A DNA stretch of 64,000 nucleotides from Fervidicola ferrireducens (lineage in GTDB: Bacteria > Bacillota > Thermosediminibacteria > Thermosediminibacterales > Thermosediminibacteraceae), in contig NZ_LOED01000003.1 of the NCBI RefSeq assembly GCF_001562425.1, positions 62,001 to 126,000 on the forward strand. The letters run 5' to 3'. This document shows positions 57,048-64,000 of this stretch, one piece after another. A program made the position numbers and the translations under genes. The notes under the pieces were generated by a model, which worked only from the letters and a program-made list of their open reading frames with translations, had not been told where the DNA came from and did no database searches. The stretch's first letter is position 1. Every line of letters begins with the position of its first letter.

Positions 57048-58583
57048 TTACTCCCATTCGATGGTGGCAGGCGGCTTTGATGTAATATCGTAGACGACCC
57101 GGTTTACCCCCGCGACCTCGTTCACGATCCTGGTAGAAATAATGTCCAGCAGGTCGTAAGGGAGCCTTGCCCAGTCGGCGGTCATGCCGTCATCGCTTTT
57201 TACCGCCCGTACAGCCACCGTGTAGGCGTACGTCCTCGCATCCCCCATAACGCCGACGCTTTTTACGTTGGTTAGCACCGCAAAAGCCTGCCAAAGCTCG
57301 CCGTAAATTCCCGCCTTTTTTATCTCTTCCGTCACTATGGCATCGGCTTCCCGCAGGATGTTGAGCTTTTCGCGGGTAACTTCACCCAATATTCTTACTG
57401 CAAGGCCGGGACCGGGGAAGGGATGGCGAAAGACTATTTCCTCGGGAAGGCCGAGCTTCAAGCCCACTTCCCTTACCTCGTCTTTGAAAAGGTCTCTCAG
57501 GGGTTCGATGAGCTCGAACTTAAGGTCCTCGGGGAGTCCCCCTACGTTGTGGTGGCTTTTTATTACCGCGGCGGTCTTCGTGCCGCTTTCGATTACGTCA
57601 GGGTACAGCGTCCCCTGCACGAGGAAGTCAATCCTGCCTAGCTTTTTTGCTTCATCTTCAAAAACTCTTATGAACTCCTCTCCTATAATTTTCCTCTTCG
57701 TTTCGGGGTCCGTAACGCCTTCCAGCCTTTTTAAAAACCTCTCCGAGGCATCCACGACTTTGAGGTTCATGTGAAACTTTTCCCTGAAGGTCCTTTCCAC
57801 CTGCTCCTTTTCGCCCTTTCTTAGAAGGCCGTGGTCTACGAAAATGCAGGTAAGATTATCGCCGATAGCCCTGTGGGCAATTACCGCCGCGACCGAAGAA
57901 TCGACCCCGCCGCTGAGCGCGCAGAGGGCCCTTTTGTTTCCCACCCTTTCCCTTATGAGCCTTACCTGTTCCTCCACGAAAGCCTCTGCAGTCCAGGAAC
58001 CGCTGCAGCCAGCTATTTTATAAAGGAAATTCGAAAGGATTTTCTTGCCGTCGGGGGTATGAGCCACCTCGGGGTGAAACTGCACGCCGAATAAGTTTTT
58101 ACCGTTGCTCACGGCAGCGTGGGGTGTGTTTTTTGTGCGGGCTAAAGTCCGGAACCCCTCGGGTAGTTCAAGTATCGAATCCCCGTGGCTCATCCATACG
58201 GTAAGCTTTTTGCCGAGGCCATCGAATAATCCGCCTTCCTCGTCCACCAAAAGTTCGGTCCTGCCGTATTCCCCGGCTTTCGCCGCTTCCACCTTGCCTC
58301 CCAGCAGGTGGCACATAAGCTGCATCCCGTAACAGATTCCGAGAACCGGAATGCCCGTTTCAAAAAGCCTTTTGTCGCAGCGCGGTGCGTCTTTTGAGTA
58401 TACGCTGGCCGGGCCGCCGGAAAGGATTATGGCTTTTGGTTTTTTATCCAGTATCCTTTCTAACGGAGTATCGTAGGGCAGTATCTCGGAATATATGTGG
58501 GCTTCCCTCACCCTGCGGGCTATGAGCTGGCTGTACTGGCCACCGAAATCCAAGATTATTACGCTTTCTCTGTCCTTTAGCAC
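57048..58583 (-). CDS. guaA: GMP synthase (glutamine-hydrolysing)
   Basis: A 511-residue enzyme. The GATase domain has [17 protein letters not shown] (nucleophile Cys) and [11 protein letters not shown] (His), and the synthetase domain has [20 protein letters not shown] (PP-loop) and the C-terminal [15 protein letters not shown]. It converts XMP to GMP. Its stop lies four bases from the PHO box. No guanine riboswitch was seen upstream. Confidence 0.97.
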   Translation of the reverse strand: MLKDRESVIILDFGGQYSQLIARRVREAHIYSEILPYDTPLERILDKKPKAIILSGGPASVYSKDAPRCDKRLFETGIPVLGICYGMQLMCHLLGGKVEAAKAGEYGRTELLVDEEGGLFDGLGKKLTVWMSHGDSILELPEGFRTLARTKNTPHAAVSNGKNLFGVQFHPEVAHTPDGKKILSNFLYKIAGCSGSWTAEAFVEEQVRLIRERVGNKRALCALSGGVDSSVAAVIAHRAIGDNLTCIFVDHGLLRKGEKEQVERTFREKFHMNLKVVDASERFLKRLEGVTDPETKRKIIGEEFIRVFEDEAKKLGRIDFLVQGTLYPDVIESGTKTAAVIKSHHNVGGLPEDLKFELIEPLRDLFKDEVREVGLKLGLPEEIVFRHPFPGPGLAVRILGEVTREKLNILREADAIVTEEIKKAGIYGELWQAFAVLTNVKSVGVMGDARTYAYTVAVRAVKSDDGMTADWARLPYDLLDIISTRIVNEVAGVNRVVYDITSKPPATIEWE

Positions 58584-58658
58584 CCGGATTCCTCCCTTTT
58601 TAAAATCCGTTCTTTTTGTGTGGATTTTTTCTATCCTCTATTAAAAAATAGTTCGCTA

Positions 58659-59234
58659 TTAAGAAAAAACGTACAATCCTTTTTCTGTCAAAACGGCATC
58701 CATCCTGACATCGTGGGCTTCTGCCGGTATGCAGTCGGCAAGCTGCATTTCGAAGGCAAGACCTATTTTTTTGACCCCTTTCCGGAGCCTGGGTAAAAAC
58801 ATGTCGTAGTAACCCGCTCCGTATCCCAGCCGGTAGCCCCTTCTGTCAAAGGCAATCCCCGGCACGAGCACCAGATCTATCTCAAAGGGATTTACTATAC
58901 TATTGTTGACCGGCTCTAAGATTCCGAAAGTACCGCAGGCAAGTTCGTCAGTACTTTTTATCTCTATGGCCAAAAGCCCCTCCCCTTTTACGGTCTTGGG
59001 CACGGCTACCCTCTTTCCCATCGCCAGAGCCTTTTCAATGGCCTTCTTTGTCATGACTTCATTCCTGCAATCCACGTAAAACATCACAAGACCTGCTTTT
59101 TTGAAGTCTTCAAGTTCAAAAAGGTGGGACATTATTTTCTCACTCTTTTCCATCACTTCCTTTTCCGAGAGGCTTAATCTTTTTTCCAGATAATCGTATC
59201 TCAATTTCTTTTTCAGTCCATTTCCATCAGCCAT
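58659..59234 (-). CDS. 5-formyltetrahydrofolate cyclo-ligase
   Basis: About 191 residues. Conserved parts are the N-terminal KKKLRYDYLEKRLSLSEKEV, VDCRNEVMT, VPKTV and the C-terminal GIAFDRRGYRLGYGAGYYDM, the family's ATP/folate site. It converts 5-formyl-THF to methenyl-THF with ATP. ATG 59234 follows GAGGTGG. It is preceded by a hairpin that separates it from the PTS-linked genes. Confidence 0.92.
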   Translation of the reverse strand: MADGNGLKKKLRYDYLEKRLSLSEKEVMEKSEKIMSHLFELEDFKKAGLVMFYVDCRNEVMTKKAIEKALAMGKRVAVPKTVKGEGLLAIEIKSTDELACGTFGILEPVNNSIVNPFEIDLVLVPGIAFDRRGYRLGYGAGYYDMFLPRLRKGVKKIGLAFEMQLADCIPAEAHDVRMDAVLTEKGLYVFS

Positions 59235-59260
59235 CAAGACCACCTCATAAAATAAATTTT

Positions 59261-59284
59261 AAGCGGCAAACCATCTTGCCGCTT
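59261..59284. terminator. Hairpin between the TIM-barrel-like gene and the cyclo-ligase gene
   Basis: AAGCGGCAA (59261-59269) and TTGCCGCTT (59276-59284) pair around ACCATC. On the plus strand CTTCTTTTT follows; on the minus strand only AAAATTTATTTT, so it is a modest terminator for the upstream gene. Confidence 0.55.
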
Positions 59285-59335
59285 CTTCTTTTTGACTATT
59301 ATATCATTTTGGGGCGGATTTATAAAGCAAAAAAG

Positions 59336-60283
59336 CTACTTCTTCATCGAATACGCCATTCTCCTGAAAGTATGCCTCTTACCCCTTATAGCTATGGAAA
59401 GGGCCATAATATTTTCCGGAAATGCTATCCCAGAATATCCAGCATCACCTATATGCTGGATATCGGCCCCTGCCATTTTTGAAAGCAGGGCAATCTTTTC
59501 TATAACTCCAGCCGTTGCCCCTTCCTGGGAGGTGCCTATGGTAGTCATAGCAAGAGCTCCGGCTTTGTGTATTTTTTCTATCATTTGCTTTGTCAGCTCA
59601 AGGTCGACACCCACCACCGTCCCCGGTGCGGGAACAAGAACCGCGTCGGCTCCGGCCCGGGCAAAATCTCCCAAAGTCTCCGGTTCGTAAATGTTTTCAT
59701 TGCCGGCAGCGTGCATCTTGCCCGCCATTATTAAGACGTCTTCGCCCAATATCTTCCGGGCTTTCTCAATACCCTTCAGAATACCTTCTTTCGACACGCC
59801 GGTTTTCGGATTTCCGGTTATCACCACGTAGTCGAATCCCATTTCGACTACCCTTTCGAGGTTTTCTTCGCTCAATACTCTGCCGCCGGGATAATCCTTG
59901 CCTTCCGGCACCGGTTCTAAATTCACGCCAATAAACCTTCCCACAATCTCCTTAATCTTTCGGGCATATCCCGAGATATCTCTTTTCCCATCCAGCCTTT
60001 TCATCAATTGATTTAAACTTTCCACTCCAAGCGTAAGGTCGATTCCCTCATCGTCTATCCCGTACACGAAAGGCGCCTTAAGGTCCAGCATGTTCAAGGT
60101 AATGAGGTCCGCCCCAAAGGAGGCCGCAAGTTCCGGATTGCTGACGCCGTAGACAAGCGGCGGTACAGCAATAACGGTCTCGGCCATCACCGTTCTTCCT
60201 TCGGACGCTTTTATGCAATCTATAATTTCAGCTTTTTTCATAGTCATGAAATCGTTAAAGCCCAATTCAAAAATCCTCTTCAT
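59336..60283 (-). CDS. PTS-associated TIM-barrel-like protein of unknown function
   Basis: A 315-residue soluble protein. The pattern of alternating strands and helices (LITLNMLDLKAPFVYGIDDE, FDYVVITGNPKTGVSKEGIL, ILGEDVLIMAGKMHAAGNEN, ADAVLVPAPGTVVGVDLELT, ADIQHIGDAGYSGIAFPENI) suggests a TIM barrel. It starts four bases inside the IIA gene, so it belongs to the PTS operon. Homologous proteins near PTS genes are known only as uncharacterised; a sugar-phosphate lyase or epimerase role is possible but not shown. Confidence 0.75.
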   Translation of the reverse strand: MKRIFELGFNDFMTMKKAEIIDCIKASEGRTVMAETVIAVPPLVYGVSNPELAASFGADLITLNMLDLKAPFVYGIDDEGIDLTLGVESLNQLMKRLDGKRDISGYARKIKEIVGRFIGVNLEPVPEGKDYPGGRVLSEENLERVVEMGFDYVVITGNPKTGVSKEGILKGIEKARKILGEDVLIMAGKMHAAGNENIYEPETLGDFARAGADAVLVPAPGTVVGVDLELTKQMIEKIHKAGALAMTTIGTSQEGATAGVIEKIALLSKMAGADIQHIGDAGYSGIAFPENIMALSIAIRGKRHTFRRMAYSMKK

Positions 60284-60798
60284 TTATGCTCATCCTTTCT
60301 TTTTAGAAAAACCTCAATTAGCACGTCCTGGCCTTTTTTGACTTCCTTTAGGCCGCTTGATTTTATCTTATCCACCAAGTCCATTTCCGGGATAACAAAA
60401 GGACTTACCAGTGGAAAGCCCTTATCTTTTATCAGTTCCATCTCAAACTCTACAAGAGGAGTCCCCACCTTTACAGCTTGACCTTCTGAGACGAGAACCT
60501 TAAAGCCTTCACCTTTGAGGTTGACCGTCTCTATTCCTATGTGGATGAGCAGAGAAAGCCCTTCTTTTGATTCCATCACAAGAGCATGACCCGTCGGGAA
60601 AACCTGCTTTACTAAGCCATCGAATGGGGAAACCACCAATCCTTCGGAAGGCTCTATAGCTACCCCGTCACCCACCATTTTTGCCGAAAATACTTTATCA
60701 GGAACTTCCGCAAGGTCCACCACCCTTCCACTCATCGGTGCCACGATTTTTACCACAGGGTCGCCCAGTTTATTTCTGCCAAAAATGCTAAAAAGCAC
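60280..60798 (-). CDS. PTS glucose-type IIA component
   Basis: A 172-residue protein. The phospho-acceptor His lies in SLLIHIGIETVNLKGEGF, and KIVAPMSGRVVDLAEVPD and ESKEG are glucose-IIA signatures. It passes phosphate from HPr to the IIB domain of the IICB protein. GTG 60798 follows GGGGGA. A hairpin separates it from the IICB gene upstream. Confidence 0.92.
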   Translation of the reverse strand: MLFSIFGRNKLGDPVVKIVAPMSGRVVDLAEVPDKVFSAKMVGDGVAIEPSEGLVVSPFDGLVKQVFPTGHALVMESKEGLSLLIHIGIETVNLKGEGFKVLVSEGQAVKVGTPLVEFEMELIKDKGFPLVSPFVIPEMDLVDKIKSSGLKEVKKGQDVLIEVFLKRKDEHK

Positions 60799-60826
60799 CC
60801 TTTTGTCCCCCTTATTTTTAAATTTC

Positions 60827-60851
60827 GCGCGGCGAGTTTAGCTCGCCGCGC
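60827..60851 (-). promoter_or_regulatory. Hairpin between the IICB and IIA genes
   Basis: GCGCGGCGAG (60827-60836) and CTCGCCGCGC (60842-60851) form a perfect 10-bp GC-rich stem. The following U-tract on the minus strand is weak, so it may only slow or stabilise the transcript. Confidence 0.6.
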
Positions 60852-60868
60852 TCTTTTTACTAGCTAGA

Positions 60869-62242
60869 TTATAGCATTTTCTTTATCTCTTCCGCTATCA
60901 ATTCCGCTTCGGTTCCTACAACAACCTGCAGGTTTCCACCGCCAAGCCTCATCACTCCAGTCGCTCCTGCTTTTTTCAAAAGCTCTTCATCTACCGCCTT
61001 CTCATCTTCAACTGTTAGCCTCAAGCGGGTTATGCAGGCATCGAGGGATTTTATGTTGGCCCTGCCGCCAAGGCCTTCCAGGATTCTCTCAGCCCTTTCG
61101 CTTACCTTTGCCGTAGTTTTCGTCTCGGTGGCCTCGCCTTCTATCCTGCCCGGCGTCGGCAAATCGTATTTCCTTATGATATACCTGAAAATGGCATAAT
61201 AGACCGCGCCATAAACTATGCCTATAGGTATCAACAAAAGCGGCTTTGTAGCCAGGCCATAGTTCAAAACGTAGTCTATAAATCCCGCGGAAAAACCAAA
61301 CCCATGCCTTATTCCCAGGGCATAAGTCAGCGCAAGTGAAATTCCAGTAAGAAGCGCGTGCACCACGTACAATACGGGGGCCAGAAACATGAAGGAAAAT
61401 TCTATTGGCTCGGTAATTCCGGTGAGGAACGAAGTCAGTGCCGCACTCAAAAGCACACCGCTCACGGCCTTTTTCTGCGAGTCCTTAGCTTCATGCAGCA
61501 TTGCAAGGCATGCCGCCGGAAGCCCGAAGAGGAAAATCGGGAAAAATCCCGTCATGAAAATACCCGCGGTCGGGTCCCCGGCGAAAAATCTGTGCAGGTC
61601 ACCCGTCACCACCTTGCCCGTCGCATCGGTGTACTCGCCGAAGACGAACCAAACAAGGCTGTTTATAACGTGGTGAAGGCCGAAGGGTATCAAAAGCCTA
61701 TTTAAGACTCCAAATACGAATACCCCAAGCACGCCGGCGCCGATTATCCACTCGCCTGCTGCGTAAATGACTTTCTGTATCGGAGGCCATACGAATCCAA
61801 AAATTACGCCTAGAACAAGCATGGTTGCTGAAGTCACGATGGGGACGAAGCGCCGTCCTCCGAAAAATCCGAGGAAATCGGGCAGTTTTATGTCCTTGTA
61901 TCTATTGTAAAGCTGTGCCGCTACTATACCAGTTATTATTCCTCCCAATACACCCATATTTATCTCTTCATTGATAGCTTTAAGGACGTTTATGAGGACA
62001 TAGTATCCCACACCGCCGGCAAGAGCCGCCGCTCCCGCACCGCCGGCAAGACCCATGGAAACGCCGAGGGCGAATATCAGCGGGAGATTGTCGAAAATTG
62101 CGGCACCTCCCGCCATAATCACCGGAATGTTGAGCACATCCTCGGCTCCAAGCCTCAACAAGAGCGCCGCGGCGGGCATAACCGCTATCGGCATCATCAA
62201 AGCCTTGCCCAATTTTTGCAGGCTGCCCAAAACGCCTTTCAT
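60869..62242 (-). CDS. PTS IICB component, N-acetylglucosamine/glucose family
   Basis: A 457-residue protein. The membrane IIC domain (residues 1-360, about ten segments) has PFGLHHVINSLVWFVFGEYT and FLTGITEPIEFSFMFLAP (substrate site), and the C-terminal IIB has IKSLDACITRLRLTVED with the phosphocysteine. The family transports and phosphorylates GlcNAc or glucose; sequence resembles NagE more than PtsG, without proof. AGGAGG precedes the ATG. A RAT/terminator leader lies upstream. Confidence 0.9.
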   Translation of the reverse strand: MKGVLGSLQKLGKALMMPIAVMPAAALLLRLGAEDVLNIPVIMAGGAAIFDNLPLIFALGVSMGLAGGAGAAALAGGVGYYVLINVLKAINEEINMGVLGGIITGIVAAQLYNRYKDIKLPDFLGFFGGRRFVPIVTSATMLVLGVIFGFVWPPIQKVIYAAGEWIIGAGVLGVFVFGVLNRLLIPFGLHHVINSLVWFVFGEYTDATGKVVTGDLHRFFAGDPTAGIFMTGFFPIFLFGLPAACLAMLHEAKDSQKKAVSGVLLSAALTSFLTGITEPIEFSFMFLAPVLYVVHALLTGISLALTYALGIRHGFGFSAGFIDYVLNYGLATKPLLLIPIGIVYGAVYYAIFRYIIRKYDLPTPGRIEGEATETKTTAKVSERAERILEGLGGRANIKSLDACITRLRLTVEDEKAVDEELLKKAGATGVMRLGGGNLQVVVGTEAELIAEEIKKML

Positions 62243-62333
62243 TCACAGAACCTCCTTGCTTTAAAATTTGTCGAAGCACCAAAAATTTTATTTTGCCCTC
62301 CCACCTCCTCCGTAACCCACATTGAAAATAAAA

Positions 62334-62393
62334 GAGCCGGGAAGGAAAAACAATCCCTTCCCGGCTCATGCCCGCTTTCCGGTAACACGCCGG
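62334..62393 (-). promoter_or_regulatory. GlcT-type RNA antiterminator (RAT) overlapping a terminator
   Basis: On the minus strand, GGCGTGTTACCGG...GGGCATGAGCC (62393-62363) resembles the ptsG RAT of B. subtilis (GTGTTAC...GGCATGAG). It overlaps the 5' arm of a 12-bp terminator, GAGCCGGGAAGG/CCTTCCCGGCTC (62334-62345 with 62356-62367), followed by TTTTATTTTC. RAT bound by a BglG/GlcT-family antiterminator would prevent the terminator. No such protein gene is in the window. Confidence 0.8.
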
Positions 62394-62744
62394 TTTTAAA
62401 CCTTTATTGCATTATAACTACAGATACCATAGGTACTTTAATATTATCACACTTTACGCATAAAAGCAATCATAAAAATATCATTCTGATGATGTGCTTT
62501 GTCTTCATCATACCCGGCACCGAAGAGCTGCCTATATGATGTATGGTTAAAATTCTTTTCTCCCTGCCTCAATTTCTCTCTTCCCTTCATAGGCTACTAA
62601 GTGCTTTATCTCACCTCCTGAGACTTCTCACCTTTTGAGATAGCTCACTTATCACTTTTTTAAGTTCATAAAAGTCCTTGCTTTCCGCTAAAATTTTTGT
62701 TAACTTCTTTTCCTACCCAATTTAAATTTTATACTACCCCGTTT
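62394..62744. other. Intergenic region between the PTS leader and the GH4 gene
   Basis: About 350 bases. A candidate promoter for the PTS leader lies on the minus strand: TTGCTT (62469-62464), 17 bases, TAATAT (62446-62441). The remainder (62470-62744) is AT-rich with an AGGAGGTGAG run near 62615, but the only open frame behind it has no suitably placed start. No gene is called. Confidence 0.45.
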
Positions 62745-64000
62745 TTATTTAAAAAATTGCGGCAAGTAATCTCTATTTTCGGCAAGAATATTATCCAATA
62801 TCTTTTTTGCAATCCCTGTGGACGGTACCAGAGGATGAATAGTTAAGGCTTGAAGGGCTGCATTATAATCTCCGTTGACCCCCGCCTCGATGGTTAGCTC
62901 TTCATAGGCCTTTACCACCTGCATCAGCCCCCTTATTCTAGCCGGCACCCGCCCTATACTCAACGGATGGGCGCCATCTTTGTCTATCACGCAATTCGTT
63001 TCGATTACAACATTTTCGGGTAGATCCAGTATTGTGCCGTTGTTTTTTACGTTTACTACCTGGATATCCTTCTTGTTGTTTACTATGGAGCTTATCAGGT
63101 TACACGCAGCGTAGGAATAGAGAGCCCCTCCCCTTCTTTCAAGCTGCGGTGGTTTTTCGGCAAGTTCCGGATTCTTGTAAAGTTCAAAAAGTTCCTGTTC
63201 GACTTTTTTGACGACCTCACCTCGAGTGCCCTCGCTCGCAGATTGCCTTTTCTCTTCCTCTAACATTTTGTCCATCATGTAATAATACCGGTGATAGGGA
63301 CACGGAAGCATGCCGAGGGATTTAATCAAATCCTTATCCCATTCCAAAGCCGGGATGTTCTTCATAGTCATGTTCTCTTCGGAAGTAAGCTGCTCCATCA
63401 ATTTTTCCGTTATATCTTCACCGTCTAGATACACCCGCAATCCCCACACCAGGTGGTTTAGACCCGCAAATTGAATATAGATTCTTTCCATTTCCACGCC
63501 GCAGGCTTTAGCCACGTGGCTTATCATATTGACGGGCACGTTGCAAAGTCCAAGTGCCTTAACTTTTGAGTGTTTTAACGCTGTCTCCGTAATGATGCCC
63601 GAAGGGTTGGTAAAGTTTATAAGCCATGCATTTGGAGAAAGTTCTTCTATGTCTTTGCAGATTTCAAGTATGACCGGAATGGTCCTTAAGGCTTTTGCAA
63701 AACCACCGGGGCCGGTGGTCTCCTGGCCGATGACATTGTATTTTAGAGGGATTTTTTCATCCCTGATGCGGGCGTCTATCCCGCCAACTCTAAACTGGGT
63801 TATCACGAAATCAGCGCCGTCTATGGCTTCTTTTCTTTCAAGGGTGAGGTTTATTTTAATATCCAAACCTGCTTTCTCGACCATGCGCCGGGCGAGGTTT
63901 CCCACTATTTCAAGTTTTTCCTTCCCCTGTTCTACGTCGACAAGATAAATTTCGCTTACGGGAACCTCCGTGGCTTTTTTGATAAATCCTTCAATTAGCT
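62745..64000 (-). CDS. GH4-family 6-phospho-glycosidase, N-terminus cut off by the window edge
   Basis: The frame runs open to the right edge, giving over 415 residues; an apparent GTG start at 63905 is internal, since LIEGFIKKATEVPVSEIYLV, DVEQGKEKLEIVG upstream also matches the family. GH4 enzymes use NAD and Mn2+; metal ligands are visible in LGLCNVPVNM (Cys) and QFAGLNHLVW (His). The group containing VIGQETTGPGGFAKALRTIP is mostly 6-phospho-beta- or alpha-glucosidases. With the PTS beside it, cleavage of a phosphorylated disaccharide is likely. The NAD-binding N-terminus lies outside. Confidence 0.88.
   Translation of the reverse strand, partial: LIEGFIKKATEVPVSEIYLVDVEQGKEKLEIVGNLARRMVEKAGLDIKINLTLERKEAIDGADFVITQFRVGGIDARIRDEKIPLKYNVIGQETTGPGGFAKALRTIPVILEICKDIEELSPNAWLINFTNPSGIITETALKHSKVKALGLCNVPVNMISHVAKACGVEMERIYIQFAGLNHLVWGLRVYLDGEDITEKLMEQLTSEENMTMKNIPALEWDKDLIKSLGMLPCPYHRYYYMMDKMLEEEKRQSASEGTRGEVVKKVEQELFELYKNPELAEKPPQLERRGGALYSYAACNLISSIVNNKKDIQVVNVKNNGTILDLPENVVIETNCVIDKDGAHPLSIGRVPARIRGLMQVVKAYEELTIEAGVNGDYNAALQALTIHPLVPSTGIAKKILDNILAENRDYLPQFFK

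Noticed and set aside
62447-62590. A 47-codon open frame on the minus strand between the GH4 gene and the PTS leader
   Set aside because: The nearest ribosome site is more than 20 bases from its ATG, the peptide resembles nothing, and it overlaps the candidate promoter.

Overview
The window looks like chromosome of an anaerobic, probably thermophilic clostridium of the Thermosediminibacterales/Thermoanaerobacterales type. The signs are a DegS/DegU pair, a B. subtilis-type PHO box, GEMM and ydaO riboswitches, a LexA (DinR) box, YjcZ-like and MetS-like microproteins, a clostridial 2-hydroxyacyl-CoA dehydratase system, and two archaeal-type genes (Cdc48 and fructose-bisphosphate aldolase/phosphatase). 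The species cannot be named from sequence alone. No rRNA, tRNA or CRISPR array was seen. One stable RNA gene is present, the tmRNA ssrA.

Layout. 1-6 kb is a signalling block: an edge-truncated bacteriohemerythrin, then a c-di-GMP-I riboswitch with its own terminator ahead of cheW, a Cache-type chemoreceptor and an HD-GYP phosphodiesterase, then a convergent chemoreceptor whose sensor domain is C-terminal. 6-12.5 kb holds a c-di-AMP (ydaO) riboswitch driving a D-Ala-D-Ala ligase-like ATP-grasp enzyme, a Cof-type HAD phosphatase with a DUF72 protein, DNA polymerase IV under a LexA box, an orphan MNT nucleotidyltransferase and a fused polyprenol-kinase/DUF92 membrane protein. 12.5-17 kb holds a 2-hydroxyacyl-CoA dehydratase subunit, a frameshifted dehydratase-activase fusion, and an arsenite methyltransferase with a cysteine-rich MarR regulator.

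16.9-24.4 kb is an oxalate-catabolism locus: GntR/FCD regulator, Cdc48-type AAA+ ATPase, oxalate oxidoreductase (gamma-delta, alpha, beta) and an OxlT-like oxalate:formate antiporter. 24.5-31.4 kb has a cell-wall amidase, cobQ, a degenerate Mrr-like protein, ssrA, an AAA ATPase, a rubrerythrin relic and lplA. 31.5-41 kb holds an HD-domain protein, gltX, larE-larB-larC, recD2, a GAF-GGDEF cyclase and a small membrane protein. 41-42.6 kb is a decayed IS200/IS605 element with an intact tnpB frame. 42.6-50.1 kb has degS-degU, a HEAT-repeat protein with metK, and a salvage cluster (mtnP, PPC-domain protein, class II aldolase, ureohydrolase). 50.2-64 kb has an NSS transporter with its MetS-like microprotein, FBP aldolase/phosphatase, pstSCAB under a four-repeat PHO box, guaA, 5-formyl-THF cyclo-ligase, and a PTS locus (IICB, IIA, TIM-barrel-like protein) behind a GlcT-type RAT/terminator, with an edge-truncated GH4 glycosidase.

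Main points for follow-up: two related structured 5' leaders (about 5678-5770 and 29912-30030) that match no family I can name; the VTE5/VTE6-like double-kinase fusion; a c-di-GMP feedback loop from riboswitch to HD-GYP; the T8 frameshift in the dehydratase activase; the oxalate operon carrying Cdc48; the cysteine-pair MarR next to arsM; a TnpB lacking the usual RuvC-II glutamate; and the mtnP/class II aldolase pairing, which fits a 5'-deoxynucleoside (DHAP-shunt) salvage route.
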